A stretch of 64,000 nucleotides of DNA from Niastella caeni (GCF_004834005.1 NZ_STFF01000003.1:124001-188000), one strand, 5' to 3'. Shown: positions 1 to 8,875, counted from the first letter of the stretch. Translations and numbers: made by a program. Notes: generated by a model from the letters alone, not told the origin.

Positions 1-125
1 AAAATAATAAACAGAGAAATAAGAAAGTAGCAAACAGCTTCAAGCTGCATGGACATACAATATAATGGCTGCATCTCCTGCTCGGAATTTGTAGCGAGTG
101 GCCTAAAGCAGCATCCTGTATTTCA

Positions 126-157
126 TTTTCACATTTTCAAATTTTCACATTTTCAAA
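126..157. repeat. 16-bp perfect tandem duplication
   Basis: Two perfect abutting copies of TTTTCACATTTTCAAA (126-141 and 142-157) end 7 bp before the start codon of the next gene. The repeat is seen directly. Whether it affects expression cannot be judged from sequence. Confidence 0.9.
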
Positions 158-164
158 TTATTCA

Positions 165-950
165 ATGAACTACGCAAAAGTATTAGACGCTGCCCTGCAG
201 TTATTCCCCCGAAAGATCAATGTAACCTGCATCAACGGTATTACGGGCAAAATGGTCGGGAAATATAAAATTGGCCTTGAACAATTACCTTCTGCGTTTG
301 ATAAACCTGTTACACTGGAAATTGCCGGTCATGTATGGCGGGTGGTGCAGGCCAACCCTGTGAGGGCCGACGATTTTTCCATATTTAAAAAATTAACCCT
401 GCATGTGCTGGATAATGAACAATTAAAAGACGCACCGTTAGGTTATAATGTGCCAACACAACACATGCTGCAACCGGCGATGACCACTAATCTGCTCTAC
501 CATGATTATACATTGGAAATATCACAGGACGACTGGCTGCAAATGGAGTTTCTGCCCGTATCCGCATTACCACAAATACAGGAAGAACTTGCCCTGATAG
601 ATCCCATTCTTTTAACCGAAAGCGGTTCTAATCCATTACTGGGATATGATTCCATGCATATACGCAACCAGACTGCCAACCTGGGTGCAAACATCCCGTT
701 TGACGCTTTTTGCGCCGCCATAAAGCCCCAAAAAATAGGGAATCTCCGGCTAAAGGGTAACCGTTTTATTGAAAACGGGTTTGCCCTGCAATCAGACAAT
801 TACGAATATTACGGCACTGTAGATAATGGCTATATTACACATTTATGCCTGCCCTCTTTCGATTGCATTGACGATGAGTTTTCGCAAGTGGCTACCACCT
901 GGGAATTGCTGCTGGTGAATTGGTGTTCAGCCAATGTGATAATGTGCTAA
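165..950 (+). CDS. Hypothetical protein, 261 aa
   Basis: I do not recognise this protein. It is 261 residues, without a signal peptide, lipobox or obvious membrane segment, so probably cytoplasmic. It has a mixed composition with many aromatic residues and ends in Cys. Codon use resembles the neighbouring genes and the frame is open throughout, so I take it as real. The ATG lies 7 bp after a 16-bp tandem repeat. No partner gene is adjacent: the next gene on the same strand starts 253 bp downstream after a repeat-like spacer. No function is proposed. Confidence 0.75.
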   Translation: MNYAKVLDAALQLFPRKINVTCINGITGKMVGKYKIGLEQLPSAFDKPVTLEIAGHVWRVVQANPVRADDFSIFKKLTLHVLDNEQLKDAPLGYNVPTQHMLQPAMTTNLLYHDYTLEISQDDWLQMEFLPVSALPQIQEELALIDPILLTESGSNPLLGYDSMHIRNQTANLGANIPFDAFCAAIKPQKIGNLRLKGNRFIENGFALQSDNYEYYGTVDNGYITHLCLPSFDCIDDEFSQVATTWELLLVNWCSANVIMC

Positions 951-1156
951 TGGAATACAGCGCTTAGCGCAAACTGTATTGGCTTTCAGCTTACAGCTTT
1001 TGGCTTATAGCTGTATTCGCGTGGGGCGTGGAGCGTAAAGCTGTATTCTGCATTTTTATTTGCCTGATTTCAAAATTCATTTTAATTTACACGGCCAGAT
1101 CAATAGTCTTCCAGGTTTAGGTACTTTGGAAGTTTTGTACACGATGCTCCGATTAG

Positions 1157-1181
1157 TAAGCCAACTGCCACTATTGGCTTA
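1157..1181. promoter_or_regulatory. Inverted repeat before the lysine-rich HTH gene
   Basis: Perfect 8-bp arms TAAGCCAA (1157-1164) and TTGGCTTA (1174-1181) are separated by 9 bp and end 22 bp before the ATG at 1204. The size and place fit an operator for a dimeric regulator, possibly autoregulation by the helix-turn-helix-like protein that follows. The role is inferred. Confidence 0.5.
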
Positions 1182-1203
1182 ACCATTAAATGTATAGTAC
1201 AGC

Positions 1204-1539
1204 ATGGCCAAAAAGAAACGCGTTGCTGCCAAAAACACCGTTCAAGTAAAAAAGAAGGCAACAGCTCCCAAAAAGAAAGTTGCAGGTAGAAAGAAGAAAA
1301 CTGCCAAAAAAGCGCCCGCTTCAGCAAAACAACCACTCAAACGGTTAGTGATACATACAGATGATATCACGAAAATTTTAGGTATAAATATCCGCACTGC
1401 CCAGCGGCTGTTGCAAACGATCCGCGAATCATTGGGCCGGCGGAAAAAGGATTATGTATCCATAAGAGAATTTGCCAATTATGTACACCTCGAAGAAGAG
1501 GAAGTAAAGCAAAATCTCAGCGAAACAATACTCTCCTGA
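1204..1539 (+). CDS. Lysine/alanine-rich tail fused to a small DNA-binding-like domain
   Basis: The 111-residue protein has two halves. Residues 1 to about 45 are almost entirely Lys, Ala, Pro and Val (KKK, APKKK and AGRKKK runs), resembling histone H1-like bacterial tails. Residues about 48-108 are compact and predicted helical, with the pattern ITKILGINIRTAQRLL followed by a basic turn and YVSIREFANYV, like the small helix-turn-helix proteins common in Bacteroidota. The likely role is a nucleoid-associated or regulatory DNA-binding protein; this is inference from composition. An inverted repeat just upstream may be its own operator, and a short hairpin terminator follows the stop. Confidence 0.75.
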   Translation: MAKKKRVAAKNTVQVKKKATAPKKKVAGRKKKTAKKAPASAKQPLKRLVIHTDDITKILGINIRTAQRLLQTIRESLGRRKKDYVSIREFANYVHLEEEEVKQNLSETILS

Positions 1540-1562
1540 CGCATAAGACGGTTTCTTTAGCG

Positions 1563-1584
1563 AAAGACGCCTGACGGCGTTTTA
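1563..1584 (+). terminator. Intrinsic terminator
   Basis: Stem ACGCC/GGCGT (1567-1571 and 1576-1580) with loop TGAC is followed by TTTT and lies 28 bp after the stop of the HTH gene. A second hairpin, TTTCCCG/CGGGAAA (1585-1591 and 1606-1612), follows at once. Confidence 0.65.
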
Positions 1585-1647
1585 TTTCCCGGAAACTTTC
1601 TTAAACGGGAAAGCGGAAGGATATTATCACAGCCACATATAGTGCGC

Positions 1648-2091
1648 TCACTGATGTGCATTTACAGCAAACCAACATATGCTCAGCACAATACCCGCCT
1701 GTTCATGAATGGAGGCATGTCGTACAGGGATCGCCGGTATTTGACATACAGCCAATGGCTCCCGTTTGTTGTGTTGGTGAATGATCAGTCTGGGCTGGTT
1801 GTTATCTACGATATGATAATCGTACACTTCATTGTTGATCTCGAGGCGACCGGTATTGCTGCGGTTGTTATGTGAAAATTTTCCCTGGTCAACACCATAC
1901 ACATTTTTGAAGGTGAGCCGGTTTGTATTGCCGGCATTTTCCATAAAGAACGCCTGGCGCCCTCCTTCATATGTTATCCGTACCGATTGCTGTTCCAGGC
2001 TATACTTCATCACTATCAATACAAGACCATCTTGTATCAGATGATATTCTTTTATGCCGGGCGATGCGTTACTAATCAGGTTCCACTTCAT
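1648..2091 (-). CDS. Hypothetical protein, 147 aa
   Basis: A 147-residue protein without signal peptide or membrane segment. The sequence alternates hydrophobic and polar residues as in a beta-rich fold (for example RLTFKNVYGVDQGKF and RLEINNEVYDYHIVDNN), loosely reminiscent of LURP-one/Tubby-like small beta barrels, but I cannot assign a family. It is divergent from the basic protein at 2254, and the 162 bp between them holds a perfect palindrome, so one regulator could control both. Function unknown. Confidence 0.65.
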   Translation of the reverse strand: MKWNLISNASPGIKEYHLIQDGLVLIVMKYSLEQQSVRITYEGGRQAFFMENAGNTNRLTFKNVYGVDQGKFSHNNRSNTGRLEINNEVYDYHIVDNNQPRLIIHQHNKREPLAVCQIPAIPVRHASIHEQAGIVLSICWFAVNAHQ

Positions 2092-2187
2092 GCGCAGTTA
2101 ATTTAATCGGCCAAAACCGCGGCAAGGTATACATAACTATAATACAGTCGAATTATTTCAATGTTATCTTTTTGGCAAACCGCAAAA

Positions 2188-2223
2188 CTTAACATTGGGA
2201 ATGTTAAGCTATTATTACCTTTA
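2188..2223 (+). promoter_or_regulatory. Promoter with overlapping palindromic operator
   Basis: Palindrome CTTAACATT-GGG-AATGTTAAG (2188-2208) has perfect 9-bp arms. The TTG at 2195-2197 sits inside it, 18 bp before TACCTTTA (2216-2223), which matches the Bacteroidota -7 box TAnnTTTG at 7 of 8 positions. The start codon is at 2254. A protein on the palindrome would cover the -33 element, so repression is the likely mode. The palindrome is observed; the promoter role is inferred. Confidence 0.6.
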
Positions 2224-2253
2224 TATTAATTCCATAAATAAACAATTTCTTCC

Positions 2254-2514
2254 ATGAGTAAAGCAAAAAAGCAACAAGTACCTGCAGAAAAACCTACAAA
2301 AAAAGAACTGTCCAAACTAGTATTTGAAAAGCTTTCCGGTAGCCTTACCGACTTTCAGTTAAAAGAAAAGAAGCTGGAAAACCGGTTAGAAAAGGTTAGC
2401 AGGCGCCTGGCTGCTGACATCGTAAAGCTGTACAAAAAAGAAACACCCAAAAGCGACAAAACCGCCACCAAAAAGAAAGCGGTGAAGAAAGAGAAACTTG
2501 CTGTGGCTGAATAA
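2254..2514 (+). CDS. Small lysine-rich hypothetical protein, 86 aa
   Basis: An 86-residue, strongly basic protein. Residues about 15-60 can form one long amphipathic helix or coiled coil (KLVFEKLSGSLTDFQLKEKK and LENRLEKVSRRLAADIVKLY); both ends are Lys-rich tails. It resembles histone-like or nucleoid-associated small proteins of Bacteroidota in composition only. It has its own promoter with a palindromic operator. It converges on the remains of an oxidoreductase gene on the other strand. Role unproven; nucleic-acid binding is plausible from charge. Confidence 0.7.
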   Translation: MSKAKKQQVPAEKPTKKELSKLVFEKLSGSLTDFQLKEKKLENRLEKVSRRLAADIVKLYKKETPKSDKTATKKKAVKKEKLAVAE

Positions 2515-2515
2515 A

Positions 2516-2636
2516 TTATAATGGCGCCGTTACTTCTTCCGCCAGTCCAAACGACAGGGTTCATACCAGCCCCTCCCAAACCGTTGATGATATATACCCC
2601 CGGTTCTGGTGCTTCAATCAAGTGACTATCTCCATT
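2516..2636 (-). pseudogene. 3' stump of an FAD-dependent oxidoreductase (DAO family), frameshifted
   Basis: On the minus strand, codons at 2615-2562 read EAPEPGVYIINGLGGAGM. After one extra base (2561), codons 2560-2519 read TLSFGLAEEVTAPL and then TAA (2518-2516). The joined segment matches the characteristic C-terminal end of FAD-dependent oxidoreductases of the DAO superfamily (a GVYxxxGLGGAGM block followed by TLSFGLAEE). Only about 40 codons remain. The 5' part is missing and the terminator of the susCD operon stands in its place. The single-base frameshift and the lost 5' end make it a pseudogene. The family assignment is from memory of the motif. Confidence 0.65.
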
Positions 2637-2667
2637 GAGAAAAAGAAAGGCGGCCAGAATGGCCGCC
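2637..2667 (-). terminator. Strong intrinsic terminator of the minus-strand susCD operon
   Basis: Perfect 8-bp stem GGCGGCCA/TGGCCGCC (2649-2656 and 2660-2667) with a 3-nt loop. On the minus strand it is followed by TTTCTTTTTCTC. It lies 84 bp after the susD stop codon. Confidence 0.9.
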
Positions 2668-2750
2668 AGTACCTTGGGTTCTATTGTGTCGCCTTTCCCT
2701 ACGCCGCAAATTGTTATATAACAGGGTTGCGAATGTGCATTCCATCCCAT

Positions 2751-4334
2751 TTATTTTATGATCCACATTACGCCATTGATATCGTCATTTCCGCTGAACT
2801 GGTTTTTCAGCGCCTGGTTGTAGTTGATTGTATTGGCTGTTTTTTCGGAAGACGGATACTGGAAACGCAGGGCAATACGCGCACTGTTACCGGTTCCGGG
2901 CCCTGTTGTAAAATTGGGTACTCCGGTGCGGCGATACGTGAAATAGGATTCCAGTCCGGAATGACGGAACAAGGCCAGGTAACGCTGGTTGAGGATCTGC
3001 GTTAAACCGGTTGCGTTATTACCAGCATAGGCAACGGCAGTTTGCGTGTAATAAGTATTGAAGTTTGCCGTTATGGCGTATTTGTCGTACACCACATTGG
3101 CGCTGCCGGGGCTTCCTGATTTCAAAAAGAAGGCATCGAAAGTGCCGTTTTCCGGTATATTGTAAAAAGCTAAAGATGTTTTTATGCCTGCTTTATAATG
3201 ATCTTCTGCGGTTCCCAATGGGCCTGAACTTACCCAGCCTCTGTTAATGGCTTCTGCAATATTGAAACACATTTCTGCAAACCCGATCTGGATCGATGGC
3301 TCCGCCGTATACGTTTCATAAAAATGCCTGCGGTTGATGAGCGAGTATTGTCCGCCGTTGGCTTTGATATACATAGCGCCAATGTCTTCGCCGGGACTGG
3401 CGCCTACATAGGCGTCATGGCTGGCTGGACTTTTCCCCGCCGATACCAAAGCAGCAGCAGGTTCTGCAGTTACAAACACCCGTGGGTCTTTTAACTGGGT
3501 AAGCAAGTCTACATAGGTAGCAGACATATTATAACGCAATGCATCGAACCCAAAATTATCGGGGCTCATTGGATAATCATTTGTAGGATGCACATACGTG
3601 AATTGCAGATTATCACTGGCATCTTCCATCAACGGGTATTTCAATTTGTTAGAAAGGATGGTAGCAAACTGCTGTTTCACGTTCAGGTCTGCATCATCGG
3701 TTCTTTTACTTAAATGGATCAATAAACGCAGGCGATAGGTGTTCACCAGCTTTTGCCATTTGGTTAATTTGTTGTCATAATAAAAATCACCATCCAGGGT
3801 GGCGTCATTGGCGGCTATTAATTTGCCCAGGTCGGTATTGGCGCTGTCGAGCAACTGTAATGATTGCAGGAAAACATTTTTCTGCGCATCATACACCGGG
3901 GTAAGATTTTTTGCACCCAGCAACGCTTCTGCCATAGGCATATCGCCCATAGCCAGGCTCATTTTTGTAAAGAAATACGCTTTGAAGAATTTTGCCAGCG
4001 CTGCATAGGGATTCAATTCAGCCGCTCCGCCTTTGTTTGCTTCTTCCTGCATTTTTACCACATTCTTCAGCGTGATATAGTTGTTATCTCCAGCCCCAAA
4101 ATCATAACGATTGTTACCATAATAGTCATAGTTACAGCAATAGTACTGGCACCAGCGCTCTTTCATACCCGATGGCCCTTCGTACATATTGTATAAGATA
4201 CCGTTCAACAACAAAGAAGCCGGTACCGAAATTGGTTTGTTCTCATTTTTGTTCATGTCGTCAAACGACTTCTTGCAACCGGTAACAGCCAGTAAAGCGA
4301 CTGCCAGTACAGGAATATATTGCGTAAGTTTCAT
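2751..4334 (-). CDS. SusD/RagB-like outer-membrane nutrient-binding lipoprotein
   Basis: A 527-residue SusD-like lipoprotein that should sit on the outer face of the outer membrane and act as the lid and ligand-binding partner of the adjacent SusC channel. The first residues form a lipoprotein signal ending in the lipobox VTGC (Cys about 20), followed by KKSFDDMN, typical of SusD proteins. The body has the helical repeats of the family (LNPYAALAKFFKAYFFTKM, then a W-x-K-L-x-N-x-Y-R-L-R segment). I start at the ATG at 4334; an upstream in-frame TTG at 4343 is less likely. It follows susC with a 26-bp gap, so both are one operon. The substrate is not evident: no glycoside hydrolase or peptidase is next to the pair. 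Confidence 0.93.
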   Translation of the reverse strand: MKLTQYIPVLAVALLAVTGCKKSFDDMNKNENKPISVPASLLLNGILYNMYEGPSGMKERWCQYYCCNYDYYGNNRYDFGAGDNNYITLKNVVKMQEEANKGGAAELNPYAALAKFFKAYFFTKMSLAMGDMPMAEALLGAKNLTPVYDAQKNVFLQSLQLLDSANTDLGKLIAANDATLDGDFYYDNKLTKWQKLVNTYRLRLLIHLSKRTDDADLNVKQQFATILSNKLKYPLMEDASDNLQFTYVHPTNDYPMSPDNFGFDALRYNMSATYVDLLTQLKDPRVFVTAEPAAALVSAGKSPASHDAYVGASPGEDIGAMYIKANGGQYSLINRRHFYETYTAEPSIQIGFAEMCFNIAEAINRGWVSSGPLGTAEDHYKAGIKTSLAFYNIPENGTFDAFFLKSGSPGSANVVYDKYAITANFNTYYTQTAVAYAGNNATGLTQILNQRYLALFRHSGLESYFTYRRTGVPNFTTGPGTGNSARIALRFQYPSSEKTANTINYNQALKNQFSGNDDINGVMWIIK

Positions 4335-4360
4335 TTTGTACAATTTTTAATTGATCATTA

Positions 4361-7300
4361 TTAAAACACAATATTCAGGTTCACGCCGTAACGACGGGTA
4401 GTTGGTGATTGTAATCCGGTAGCACCCAATCCATAATTATATTGGTCAAGGTCTACATCTTTAAACCGTTTGTCTTTATAGAAATAGATCAGGTTACGGC
4501 CGATGAGCGAGATGCTGGCCCGGTTAATAAATGATCTTTTTAACAAGGTAGCCGGAAGGTCGTACGTAAGGGTAACTTCCCGCAGTTTGGCATAGGATTT
4601 ACTCATCAGGTTGGCTTCATCAATTCCATAATACTTACTTACATAATCCTGCACATGGGTTGTTGTTTTATTGGGCGCGAACTGCAGGTCTTTATAGTTG
4701 ATGATATTGCCATCGTTATCGTAATTAATAGGAACGCTATTGGAAACCACTACGCCATCACCTACATAGATACCTGTAAAGCTGGCGTCCCCGGCACGGT
4801 CGTGGTCTGCTTTGCGGGCAACACCCAGGGCGCCCTGCACTGTTTCAATATTACGGCCGCCACGCATGGTTTTATTATGCAGGTAATCGGTTGTATGGCC
4901 GCCTACGCTACCATCAAACTGGAATCCGAGGGTAATTCCTTTGTACCCGATCTTGTTGTAAATACTCCATTGATAATCGGCATTCAGATAACCCAGGAAT
5001 TGGGCTACGGGGTTAGCCAATGGTTTACCGGCCGCATCATGAATGATCTTACCATCGGTTGCTTTTACAAAGGCGCTTGTATATAATTTATCTACACGGT
5101 CTCCTTTTCTGTAGTAAGTAGCATACACTGTTTGACCGGGCGGCAATTCCTTATATATATCCTGGAATTTTGACCAGTTCACCATCACATCCCAGAACAA
5201 TCCACCCGGCTTCTTAAGCGGCGTACCGGTCAATGTTACTTCATACCCGGTCTTTTGTGTTTTCAATGCATTTAGATAATAATAATTGTAGCCGGTGGCT
5301 GAAGATGCGGGGTTTTGAAGAATACGGGGTCCATCTATATATTGAAAGGCTGTTGCACTTATGCCTAACCGGTTTTTCAGCAACCGCACATCAAATCCTT
5401 CTTCATAGTTCACGCGGTTGAATGTTTTTATGCCGGGGTCGTACATGTTATTGGAATATACAGCCGCCGTTTGGTTATTATACGGCTTACTGGTTGAATA
5501 CACCGCAATGAGCGAATAGTCGGGTCCGCCATAGGGCGACTGGTAGTTATTTCCATAACCAAGGGGGTAATCGTATAAAGAATTACCAGATGGTTTACTA
5601 CCTAAAGCAGAGATGGTAGAGAATGGCGCCATACCAACAGTGGAAGAGGTAGCATCTCCATGCACTGTTGCAAATGAGCCTCTTACTTTCAGGAAAGTGA
5701 TAGCGGCCGGCAGTTGTATATAATCTGATAACACAGATGATACAGCAACGGACGGATAAAAATAGCTGTTGCGATTTTTGGGCAGGGCCGATGATTTATC
5801 AACGCGACCGGTAACAGAAAAAGTCGCATATCTATCAAGCGAGGCATCGAGTGAATAATAGGCGCTGAATACCCGCATGTCAGATGCAAAGCTGCTGGCC
5901 TGTACCGGATTGAGGGAATTGCTGAAGCTATAAACACCCGGCACATTCATGTAGTCGGTGGAGGTAAAGTTTGAGTTATAGGCAAATGACCTGATATTAC
6001 CGCCTACAAAACCAGCGAGGTTCAGAAACTTGCACACGTTGTAATTATAGGCCAATTGTACTTCGGTGTTATTCTCAAATAGGTTGCGATGATCTTCGCG
6101 ATAATCACCCAGTGCGCCTTCGCGGCCGTATGGATGCGCGGAGAAAGGCATTTGTTCTGTACGCAACAAATTGTATGTTGAAGCCTGGGTACGCGCTGTT
6201 ACATTTATATTGCTGTTGATCTTGTAATTTGCCGATACATATCCATACAGATCGTTCTTATAATGTGCGCGCAACCATTCATATACCATAAACCAGGGAT
6301 TGTGATAACGCTGGTATTCGGCAAATACTGATTGCGTACCTACTTTACCGGGTTTCCAGATGGCCTTTATGTCAGGCGCATTAACATCCCAGTCGGCGCC
6401 GGTCCAGATACCAACGTTATAAATTAAACTATTGGGGCCGTAATCCACATCGGGAAAATTAGGCGTGTACTGGCGATTATAGTTCAGGTTGGCTTCTATC
6501 TTTAATTTGGGAGAAGGATTGAAAGAACCATACATATTGAAGTTGGTAATATTCAAATCCATATTGGGAATAAAACTTTGCTGGTAAGAATGCGATAATG
6601 AGAAGCGCATGTTATAATTCTCACCGGTAGCATTCAACGCAATATTGTTGGTTGATTGAAAACCGGTACGCAGGAACCGATCCAGGTTATTTTTTCCGCG
6701 GGCAACCCAGGGCGTTGGTTTTATATTTCCTGTATAGTTCTGGCTGTTGCCGCCGGGGAATGTTGTAGTGTAGGTTTGTGTGGGATCGTATACACCATCG
6801 TATTGTGGTATCAACTGACCTTCGAAGCGGGGTCCCCATACATCATAATCATTATCGTTTTTTCCACCCCCCTTTCCATTGCCAAACGCATAGGTAGCAT
6901 TGGCGCCGGGGCCGTACTCATCCTGCAAGCGCGGGAAAGCGAGAAAACCTTTATCGATCGAATTGGTTGAATTGAATTCTACCGTAAATCCTCTCCTGGC
7001 TTTATTACCTTTTTTAGTAGTGATCAGGATAGCGCCATATTGTGCACGGCTGCCATACAAAGCAGCAGCGGCAGGTCCTTTAAGAATAGTATACGATTCA
7101 ATATCATCCGGACTGATGTTCCAGGTATCGGTGCTGATGGGGATACCATCTACCACATATAAAGTAATTTCATTACCACGTAACAACACGGTGGGTTTAC
7201 GTAACATTTCAGGAGATGGGCCTACAGATAAACCGGCCACTTTACCGGTTAACCCGGTGATAGGGTTTTGATCGCGGGCTTTCACCAGGTCCTCGCCTTT

Positions 7301-7684
7301 TACTTCCTGTACAGCATAACCGATCTTTTTAACTTCTTTCTTTACACCAAGGGCCGTTACCACTACTTCACTCAATCCGGTCGACGATTCGTTCAAGGAT
7401 ATTGTTACATTATCGTCGCCGGTGATGGTGATCTCTTTCATTTCATAACCCACTCCGCTTATCACCAGCACATTGCCTTCTTTTGCATTGATAACAAAGC
7501 TGCCATCTGCACTGGTAGATGTGCCAATTGAACTGGCTTTAATAAAAACAGAAATGCCGGCAAGCGGTTGGTTGTCTTTACCAGATACCACTTTTCCGGA
7601 AATTGATCGTTGTGCATGAACTAAAAAAGGAAATACAAGTAACCATAAAAAAGCCGCGGCTTTTTTAACAAGGTGTGGCCCCAT
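4361..7684 (-). CDS. SusC/RagA-family TonB-linked outer-membrane transporter
   Basis: A 1107-residue TonB-dependent transporter. Order: signal peptide (about 1-24, ending VHAQ), carboxypeptidase-like regulatory domain (about 27-105, SISGKVVSGKDNQPLAGISV), TonB plug with the SusC signature LKGPAAAALYGSRAQYGAIL near residue 200, then a beta-barrel ending in an aromatic residue (NLNIVF). There is no STN domain, so unlike the second SusC in this window it is not expected to signal through FecR. It imports a ligand delivered by the SusD partner, using TonB and the proton motive force. A good Bacteroidota promoter lies just upstream and a strong terminator after susD. Substrate unknown. Confidence 0.95.
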   Translation of the reverse strand: MGPHLVKKAAAFLWLLVFPFLVHAQRSISGKVVSGKDNQPLAGISVFIKASSIGTSTSADGSFVINAKEGNVLVISGVGYEMKEITITGDDNVTISLNESSTGLSEVVVTALGVKKEVKKIGYAVQEVKGEDLVKARDQNPITGLTGKVAGLSVGPSPEMLRKPTVLLRGNEITLYVVDGIPISTDTWNISPDDIESYTILKGPAAAALYGSRAQYGAILITTKKGNKARRGFTVEFNSTNSIDKGFLAFPRLQDEYGPGANATYAFGNGKGGGKNDNDYDVWGPRFEGQLIPQYDGVYDPTQTYTTTFPGGNSQNYTGNIKPTPWVARGKNNLDRFLRTGFQSTNNIALNATGENYNMRFSLSHSYQQSFIPNMDLNITNFNMYGSFNPSPKLKIEANLNYNRQYTPNFPDVDYGPNSLIYNVGIWTGADWDVNAPDIKAIWKPGKVGTQSVFAEYQRYHNPWFMVYEWLRAHYKNDLYGYVSANYKINSNINVTARTQASTYNLLRTEQMPFSAHPYGREGALGDYREDHRNLFENNTEVQLAYNYNVCKFLNLAGFVGGNIRSFAYNSNFTSTDYMNVPGVYSFSNSLNPVQASSFASDMRVFSAYYSLDASLDRYATFSVTGRVDKSSALPKNRNSYFYPSVAVSSVLSDYIQLPAAITFLKVRGSFATVHGDATSSTVGMAPFSTISALGSKPSGNSLYDYPLGYGNNYQSPYGGPDYSLIAVYSTSKPYNNQTAAVYSNNMYDPGIKTFNRVNYEEGFDVRLLKNRLGISATAFQYIDGPRILQNPASSATGYNYYYLNALKTQKTGYEVTLTGTPLKKPGGLFWDVMVNWSKFQDIYKELPPGQTVYATYYRKGDRVDKLYTSAFVKATDGKIIHDAAGKPLANPVAQFLGYLNADYQWSIYNKIGYKGITLGFQFDGSVGGHTTDYLHNKTMRGGRNIETVQGALGVARKADHDRAGDASFTGIYVGDGVVVSNSVPINYDNDGNIINYKDLQFAPNKTTTHVQDYVSKYYGIDEANLMSKSYAKLREVTLTYDLPATLLKRSFINRASISLIGRNLIYFYKDKRFKDVDLDQYNYGLGATGLQSPTTRRYGVNLNIVF

Positions 7685-7726
7685 AAATAGTTTTTTGGAT
7701 GAGGAGAGCGGAATTTTTTACGGCCA

Positions 7727-7750
7727 CAAAATTATCAAGGCACTGTAAAG
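7727..7750 (-). promoter_or_regulatory. Promoter of the minus-strand susCD operon
   Basis: The minus strand reads TAATTTTG (7734 down to 7727), a perfect TAnnTTTG -7 box, 43 bp before the susC ATG. A TTTAC element about 11-16 bp further upstream is only a partial -33 match. Confidence 0.55.
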
Positions 7751-7898
7751 CCTGCGTTAGGGATATTTTATGAAAACATTAATTGTTTACTTGTGCTATA
7801 CTATATATACTACAATATATACGCAGGTAAAATGCGGGATCATGTAGCACCTGAAGATAGAGAGAAAAGATAAGGGTCAATGATCAATTACAAAACGC

Positions 7899-8735
7899 TT
7901 AGAGAGTAATAACAGCAAGTATAGGATAGTGATCTGATGGAAATTTGCCATGATAATGATCAGACAATATCCCCCATTTCTGTGCGATGAAAGGCGCAGT
8001 AACAAAAATGTGATCGATTATTTCTATACGTTGCAAAGAATTACCGAAATTATTAAATGAACCATTATTGGCATATGGATGTGCTACTTGTTTATAGGTA
8101 TCTTTCAACCAACCTGAATTATTGAGGCTTTGATACCATTCGCTGTTATGACCGCCATTTAAATCGCCGGTGAACACCACGGGTTCCTTACCTGCAATTT
8201 CTTTTATCTTTTGCAGTATCAGCAAACTGCTTTCGCGGCGGGCCTGCACCCCCTGGTGATCGTAATGTACATTAAAGAAGTAGAATTTCTTTCTTGTTTT
8301 CTTATCCTGCAATTGCACCCAGGAACAAATGCGATTCAGATGAGCATCCCAGCCGGGTCCTGGTTTATGAGGTGTGATTGACAGCCAGAAGTCGCCGCTC
8401 TTTAGCAAAATATATTTAGCAGTCTTGTAAAAAATGGCGGAATGTTCGCCTTTGGCTTTACCATCATCACGACCTGCACCATAATAAGTATACGCAGGCA
8501 TTGCATTTTTTATGTCATCGAGTTGATTGCGTAATCCTTCCTGCGTTCCCAGCACATCGAAATCATGAAACTGAATTAAGGAGGCTACGATAGGTGCACG
8601 GTCCACCCATAAGTTACCGGTATCGCGCGGATTGTCGTACCGTAAATTAAATGAACCAACAATAAGCGACTGGCTAAATACAAAGGCCATGCAAAAAAAC
8701 GCAATCATCAAAGATGTAATTTTCTTTAATACCAT
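7899..8735 (-). CDS. Secreted endonuclease/exonuclease/phosphatase (EEP) family protein
   Basis: A 278-residue EEP-fold hydrolase with an N-terminal signal peptide (about 1-22, hydrophobic core then FSQS), so exported to the periplasm or beyond. Family motifs appear in order: SFNLRYD (metal-binding Asn), GTQEG (metal-binding Glu), FFNVHYDH, FTGDLNGG (Asp/Asn), IDHIFV and SDHYPI (catalytic Asp-His near the C terminus). All expected catalytic residues are present. EEP enzymes of this secreted type may hydrolyse phosphodiesters in nucleic acids, lipids or sugar phosphates; the substrate cannot be told. It stands alone, divergent from the lipid-modification cluster, with an inverted repeat in the shared spacer. 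Confidence 0.88.
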   Translation of the reverse strand: MVLKKITSLMIAFFCMAFVFSQSLIVGSFNLRYDNPRDTGNLWVDRAPIVASLIQFHDFDVLGTQEGLRNQLDDIKNAMPAYTYYGAGRDDGKAKGEHSAIFYKTAKYILLKSGDFWLSITPHKPGPGWDAHLNRICSWVQLQDKKTRKKFYFFNVHYDHQGVQARRESSLLILQKIKEIAGKEPVVFTGDLNGGHNSEWYQSLNNSGWLKDTYKQVAHPYANNGSFNNFGNSLQRIEIIDHIFVTAPFIAQKWGILSDHYHGKFPSDHYPILAVITL

Positions 8736-8768
8736 AGTACGTATTGTTATTAGTTACGAAGATAAGAC

Positions 8769-8793
8769 GTGCCACTTCTTAAAAGGGTGGCAC
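8769..8793. promoter_or_regulatory. Inverted repeat in divergent spacer
   Basis: Perfect 7-bp arms GTGCCAC and GTGGCAC (8769-8775 and 8787-8793) are separated by 11 bp, between the divergent EEP and PAP2 genes. A candidate operator; role inferred. Confidence 0.4.
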
Positions 8794-8875
8794 ATACATG
8801 ATCATATACAATTAATACAGGGATAAAATTAACATCATATGTCCCTGCTATTTTTATCTTCAAAACACAGCAGTA

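Noticed and set aside
49..168. 39-codon frame whose stop overlaps the next start (ATGA)
   Set aside because: It runs through the tandem repeat and has no recognisable content; the overlap is probably chance.
2639..2750. Minus-strand frame from 2750 read as one small protein after susD
   Set aside because: It contains the 8-bp perfect terminator stem with T-tract, and its last part is the oxidoreductase stump in one of two shifted frames. It is not a single gene.
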